Shown here in pieces: positions 6,064 through 9,243 of a DNA stretch of 9,243 bases (positions are counted from its first letter, which is position 1; every line of letters starts with the position of its first letter). The notes below the pieces were generated by a model. It worked only from the letters and a program-made list of their open reading frames with translations, searched no databases and was not told the origin of the DNA. Origin of the DNA: JAVBMJ01 sp031552535 (GTDB lineage: Bacteria > Bacteroidota > Bacteroidia > Bacteroidales > Rikenellaceae); the NCBI GenBank assembly GCA_031552535.1, contig JAVBMJ010000053.1:1-9243 (forward strand), in the 5' to 3' direction. A program made the translations under genes and the position numbers.

Positions 6064-9000
6064 ATGAATTATTTCAAAAGGTATAACAATATCGCGGGGT
6101 GGGTGGTGTTCGCCATTGCAGCGCTTGTTTACACCCTCACGATTGAACCTACGTCGAGCCTGTGGGATTGCTCGGAATTCATAGCCACGTCCTATAAACT
6201 CGAAGTAGGACATCCTCCCGGAGCGCCTCTCTTTATGATGATCGCACGTTTTTTCACGATCTTCGCCGGCCCCCAGCATGCCGCCATGATGGTCAACGAG
6301 ATGAGCGCCCTGGCCAGTGCGTTCACAATTTTATTCCTTTTCTGGAGCATAACGCACCTCGCACGCAGGATATACGACAAACAGGGGCACGAATTGTCGG
6401 CAGCCGAGGTGTGGACGGTAATCGGTGCCGGTGCCGTAGGAGCTTTAGCTTACACGTTCACCGACACCTTCTGGTTTTCGGCCGTCGAGGGCGAGGTATA
6501 CGCGCTTTCGTCTATGTTCACCGCACTTGTCTTCTGGGCCATACTCAAATGGGAGAACGTGGCCGACGAACCGCACAGCAACCGCTGGCTGATACTGATA
6601 GCCTACTTCATGGGACTTTCGATCGGCATCCACATACTTAATCTTTTGACGATCCCGGCGCTCGTATTCGTATATTATTTTAAAAAATACCCCGGGGTTA
6701 CCTTCTGGGGGGTGGTCAAAGCGACCGGTGTGGCAGTAGCCATACTGGGGGTTATAAACGCCCTTATAATTCCGTATACTGTCGCTATCGGCGCATGGGT
6801 CGACCGCATGTTCGTCAACGGAATGGGGCTGCCCGTCAACAGCGGGCTCACATTTTTTGTGTTGGCGTTGTTCGCGCTTTTAGGTTGTGGCATCTGGTAC
6901 ACGCACAAAAAAGGGAAGGCCGTAGTAAATGCCATCCTGCTTTGTACGACAGTGATAATGATAGGATTTGGCTCATATGCCTCGGTCGTGATACGTGCCG
7001 CGGCCAACCCGCCGATGAACAGCAACAACCCTAACAATCCTTACGCCCTGCAGTCGCTGCTGAACCGCGACCAGTATGGAGCCCGCCCGTTGCTCAAGGG
7101 GCCAATGTTCTCTTCACCCCCGATAGCGATAAAAGAAAAGACGGTGTATTCCCTCGGCGACGACGGAAAATACGAAGCGGCGAGGACTATTTCGGGATAC
7201 GAATATCCTCCCGAATTCGAATTTTTCTTTCCAAGACTATATTCGAGCAAAGACTCACATGTCAGGGACTATAAAACATGGGTTCCCGACATGACGGGTA
7301 AACAGGTGCCGCTGTATAACCGCGACAGGAGTGGAAATATACAGTATACGACGGATATTTACGGCAACAAAGTGCCTGCTTTCGACGAAACGATCACTGT
7401 GCCCACGTTCGGCGACAACCTGCGTTACTTCTTCTCCTACCAGCTCAATTTCATGTACTGGCGTTACTTCCTGTGGAACTTTGTGGGACGCCAGAGCGAT
7501 ATACAATCCACGGGCGAGATTACCAACGGCAACTGGCTGTCGGGAATTAAATTCATCGACCAGCTTTACCTGGGTCCCCAGGACAACCTGCCGTCGGAGA
7601 TGAAGGACAACCGCGGTAGAAATACCTATTTTTTCCTGCCTTTCATATTGGGGCTTATCGGACTGATCTATCAGTTGAACCGGGATAAACGCAACTTCAC
7701 GGTAGTGATGTGGTTGTTTTTCATGATGGGTATCGCCCTGGTACTATACTTTAATTCGGCCCCTTCGGAGCCCCGCGAAAGGGATTATGTGTATGCGGGT
7801 TCGTTCTATGCCTTCTGCATATGGATCGGCTTCGGGGTTATGTGGCTCGCCGACCTGTTCGCCAAATATATGGGGGGACGAACCGTCGCCGGGGCTGTTT
7901 CGGCCACGCTGGTTTGCATGACCGTCCCGACGATACTCGCAGCCCAAAACTGGGATGACCACGACCGTTCACACCGCTATGTGGCACGTGACATAGGATG
8001 GGATTACCTGCAATCGGCCCTGCCGAACTCGATAGTGATGAACTATGCCGACAACGACGCCTTCCCGTTATGGTATAACCAGGAGGTGGAGGGCGTACGC
8101 ACCGACGTGCGGGTGATGAATATGAGCTATCTCGGCGCCGACTGGTATATCGACGAAATGAAGACTAAAGTCAACGAGTCGGATGCCGTGCCGTTCACCC
8201 TGCCGCGCAGCAAGTATGTAAATACCAATGATTATGTGTCGGTGAAAGACGAGAGGAAATATCCGGTCGCAATCAACCAGGTAATAAAATTCATCCTCAG
8301 CGAAGAGCCTAACACCAAAATGACGATAGGCCACAGCAAACTCGATTACATTAACGCGAAGCAGATACTCCTGCCTGTAAACAAAATAAATGCCGTTGAA
8401 TCGGGCATAGTCCGCAAGGAAGATGCCCACCTTATGGTGGATACTGTCCTTATAGATATAAAGAAAGACAACCTGACAAAAGACGAGTTGATGCTGCTGG
8501 ATCTTCTTGCCCATTTCGACTGGAAAAGGCCGCTGTATTTCACCCAGACCCATCTGCTTTCGTCGTTGGGGCTGAGGGATTATCTGCAGTTCGACGGGTT
8601 TGCCTACAGGTTCGTTCCGATCAGGACCCCGGCTGCCAGTTCGCTGGAGGTAGGGCGTGTGGATTCGGAATACCTCTACGATAAGTTAATGAACACGTTC
8701 CGCTACGGCAATGTGAAAGACCCGCGTGTGTACTGTGACTATTTCGTACAACACAACTACAATGCCGCGCAGGTCCGTAACGGCTTCGCACGCCTTGCAC
8801 AACAACTGGTGGCGGAGGGCGACACCGTAAGGGCTGTAGCAGTGCTGGACCGCGGCGTGGAAGAACTGCCCTTCAAACAGATACGTCACAGTTACATACA
8901 GACTATCCCCATGATCGAGGCCTATTACGCGGCCGGAGCAACGGATAAAGCCAATGCTATCCTCGCAGACTACGCCGGAAGCCTTAAAGAGTATATACGC

Positions 9001-9162
9001 TATTTCGATTCGTTCCCCAAGGATAAGGCGCAGTTGGTCACCGGTGAATTGCGCGAGAACCTGGGCATGCTGTCGGAACTCTACCGTATTGCAGAGGATA
9101 ACCACCAGGCGGAACAATGCAACGATATACGCGACTTTTTCCGGAGCATAGGCTATGAATAG
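6064..9162 (+). CDS. DUF2723 (TMEM260-like) membrane protein, probable GT-C glycosyltransferase
   Basis: This 1032-residue protein is typical of Bacteroidota, where this family is several-fold membrane-spanning and has a large C-terminal soluble part. The family signature is near the N-terminus: a first membrane helix (10-27), then WDCSEF (34-39) with acidic residues D35 and E38, and LEVGHPPGAPLF (46-57). This acidic loop after helix 1 resembles the catalytic loop of GT-C enzymes such as protein mannosyltransferases, and the human relative TMEM260 is an O-mannosyltransferase; transfer of that role here is inference. Further hydrophobic segments lie at about 83-99, 117-134, 148-162, 174-205, 217-240, 262-278, 287-311, 522-537, 546-562, 577-597 and 606-626. 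Other family-typical blocks are LLNRDQYGARPL (332-343), SAPSEPRERDYVYAGSF (565-581) and ADNDAFPLWYNQEVEGVRTD (662-681). The last 170 residues look like TPR-type helices. It has its own divergent spacer and no operon partner in view. Acceptor and sugar donor are unknown. Confidence 0.88.
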   Translation: MNYFKRYNNIAGWVVFAIAALVYTLTIEPTSSLWDCSEFIATSYKLEVGHPPGAPLFMMIARFFTIFAGPQHAAMMVNEMSALASAFTILFLFWSITHLARRIYDKQGHELSAAEVWTVIGAGAVGALAYTFTDTFWFSAVEGEVYALSSMFTALVFWAILKWENVADEPHSNRWLILIAYFMGLSIGIHILNLLTIPALVFVYYFKKYPGVTFWGVVKATGVAVAILGVINALIIPYTVAIGAWVDRMFVNGMGLPVNSGLTFFVLALFALLGCGIWYTHKKGKAVVNAILLCTTVIMIGFGSYASVVIRAAANPPMNSNNPNNPYALQSLLNRDQYGARPLLKGPMFSSPPIAIKEKTVYSLGDDGKYEAARTISGYEYPPEFEFFFPRLYSSKDSHVRDYKTWVPDMTGKQVPLYNRDRSGNIQYTTDIYGNKVPAFDETITVPTFGDNLRYFFSYQLNFMYWRYFLWNFVGRQSDIQSTGEITNGNWLSGIKFIDQLYLGPQDNLPSEMKDNRGRNTYFFLPFILGLIGLIYQLNRDKRNFTVVMWLFFMMGIALVLYFNSAPSEPRERDYVYAGSFYAFCIWIGFGVMWLADLFAKYMGGRTVAGAVSATLVCMTVPTILAAQNWDDHDRSHRYVARDIGWDYLQSALPNSIVMNYADNDAFPLWYNQEVEGVRTDVRVMNMSYLGADWYIDEMKTKVNESDAVPFTLPRSKYVNTNDYVSVKDERKYPVAINQVIKFILSEEPNTKMTIGHSKLDYINAKQILLPVNKINAVESGIVRKEDAHLMVDTVLIDIKKDNLTKDELMLLDLLAHFDWKRPLYFTQTHLLSSLGLRDYLQFDGFAYRFVPIRTPAASSLEVGRVDSEYLYDKLMNTFRYGNVKDPRVYCDYFVQHNYNAAQVRNGFARLAQQLVAEGDTVRAVAVLDRGVEELPFKQIRHSYIQTIPMIEAYYAAGATDKANAILADYAGSLKEYIRYFDSFPKDKAQLVTGELRENLGMLSELYRIAEDNHQAEQCNDIRDFFRSIGYE

Positions 9163-9242
9163 CCTCCATTCGTGAAAACGTTGGTAATAACGTCAATACA
9201 TTCATCAAAAACTCTCCTGTTACAAATGCCTATGGGGTCGTA
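9153..9242 (-). CDS. Possible 3' end of an unidentified gene, cut by the window edge
   Basis: The minus strand has one frame open from the right edge to TAG at 9155-9153, giving 29 residues (YDPIGICNRRVFDECIDVI, then TNVFTNGGYS). The other two minus frames stop at once. If real it would be convergent with the DUF2723 gene and overlap its end by 10 bp. A plus frame from GTG 9172 to TAA at the last base is equally open, so this may be chance. I recognise neither peptide. No terminator with a T run is seen after 9162; only a small GGCTAT/ATAGCC palindrome (9151-9164) spans the stop. Confidence 0.25.
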   Translation of the reverse strand, partial: YDPIGICNRRVFDECIDVITNVFTNGGYS

Positions 9243-9243
9243 A

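Overview
The window looks like chromosomal DNA of a member of the Bacteroidota, probably Bacteroidales and possibly an Alistipes/Rikenellaceae-type organism; the genus is a guess. The grounds are a large DUF2723/TMEM260-type membrane protein with the motifs usual in this phylum, a FolC with the DTGHN motif, a -7 box of the TAnnTTTG type upstream of cysS, and mostly absent Shine-Dalgarno sequences. No tRNA, rRNA or CRISPR array was seen.

Layout. Positions 1-580 hold no intact gene. They contain a near-perfect 34-bp-arm palindrome (53-123), an 88-codon remnant of a zinc-ribbon transposase on the minus strand (108-374), and a 169-bp hairpin-forming repeat (376-544). Perfect 12-bp inverted repeats at 69-80 and 530-541 may be the ends of a decayed insertion sequence enclosing all of this. 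From 581 to 5921 five genes run on the minus strand. In transcription order they are cysS (Cys-tRNA synthetase), lnt (apolipoprotein N-acyltransferase), folC (folylpolyglutamate/dihydrofolate synthase), a 35-codon small ORF, and a Nudix hydrolase with a Nudix_N domain. The block lnt-folC-small ORF-Nudix is very compact: gaps are 16 and 19 bp, and the small ORF's stop shares one base with the Nudix start. A second copy of the hairpin repeat (4240-4405) separates cysS from lnt, so this four-gene block is bracketed by two same-orientation copies. A 142-bp divergent spacer (5922-6063) leads to one large plus-strand gene (6064-9162), a DUF2723 multi-pass membrane protein of the GT-C glycosyltransferase type.

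How the genes relate. The minus-strand genes are housekeeping: tRNA charging, lipoprotein maturation, folate polyglutamylation and nucleotide-derivative hydrolysis. They share no single pathway, and the operon looks like a typical mixed housekeeping one. The DUF2723 protein probably works in the envelope. No novel defence or biosynthetic system is evident. The most noteworthy items are the pair of covarying hairpin elements with their neighbouring transposase remnant, and the overlooked small ORF that appears translationally coupled to the Nudix gene.
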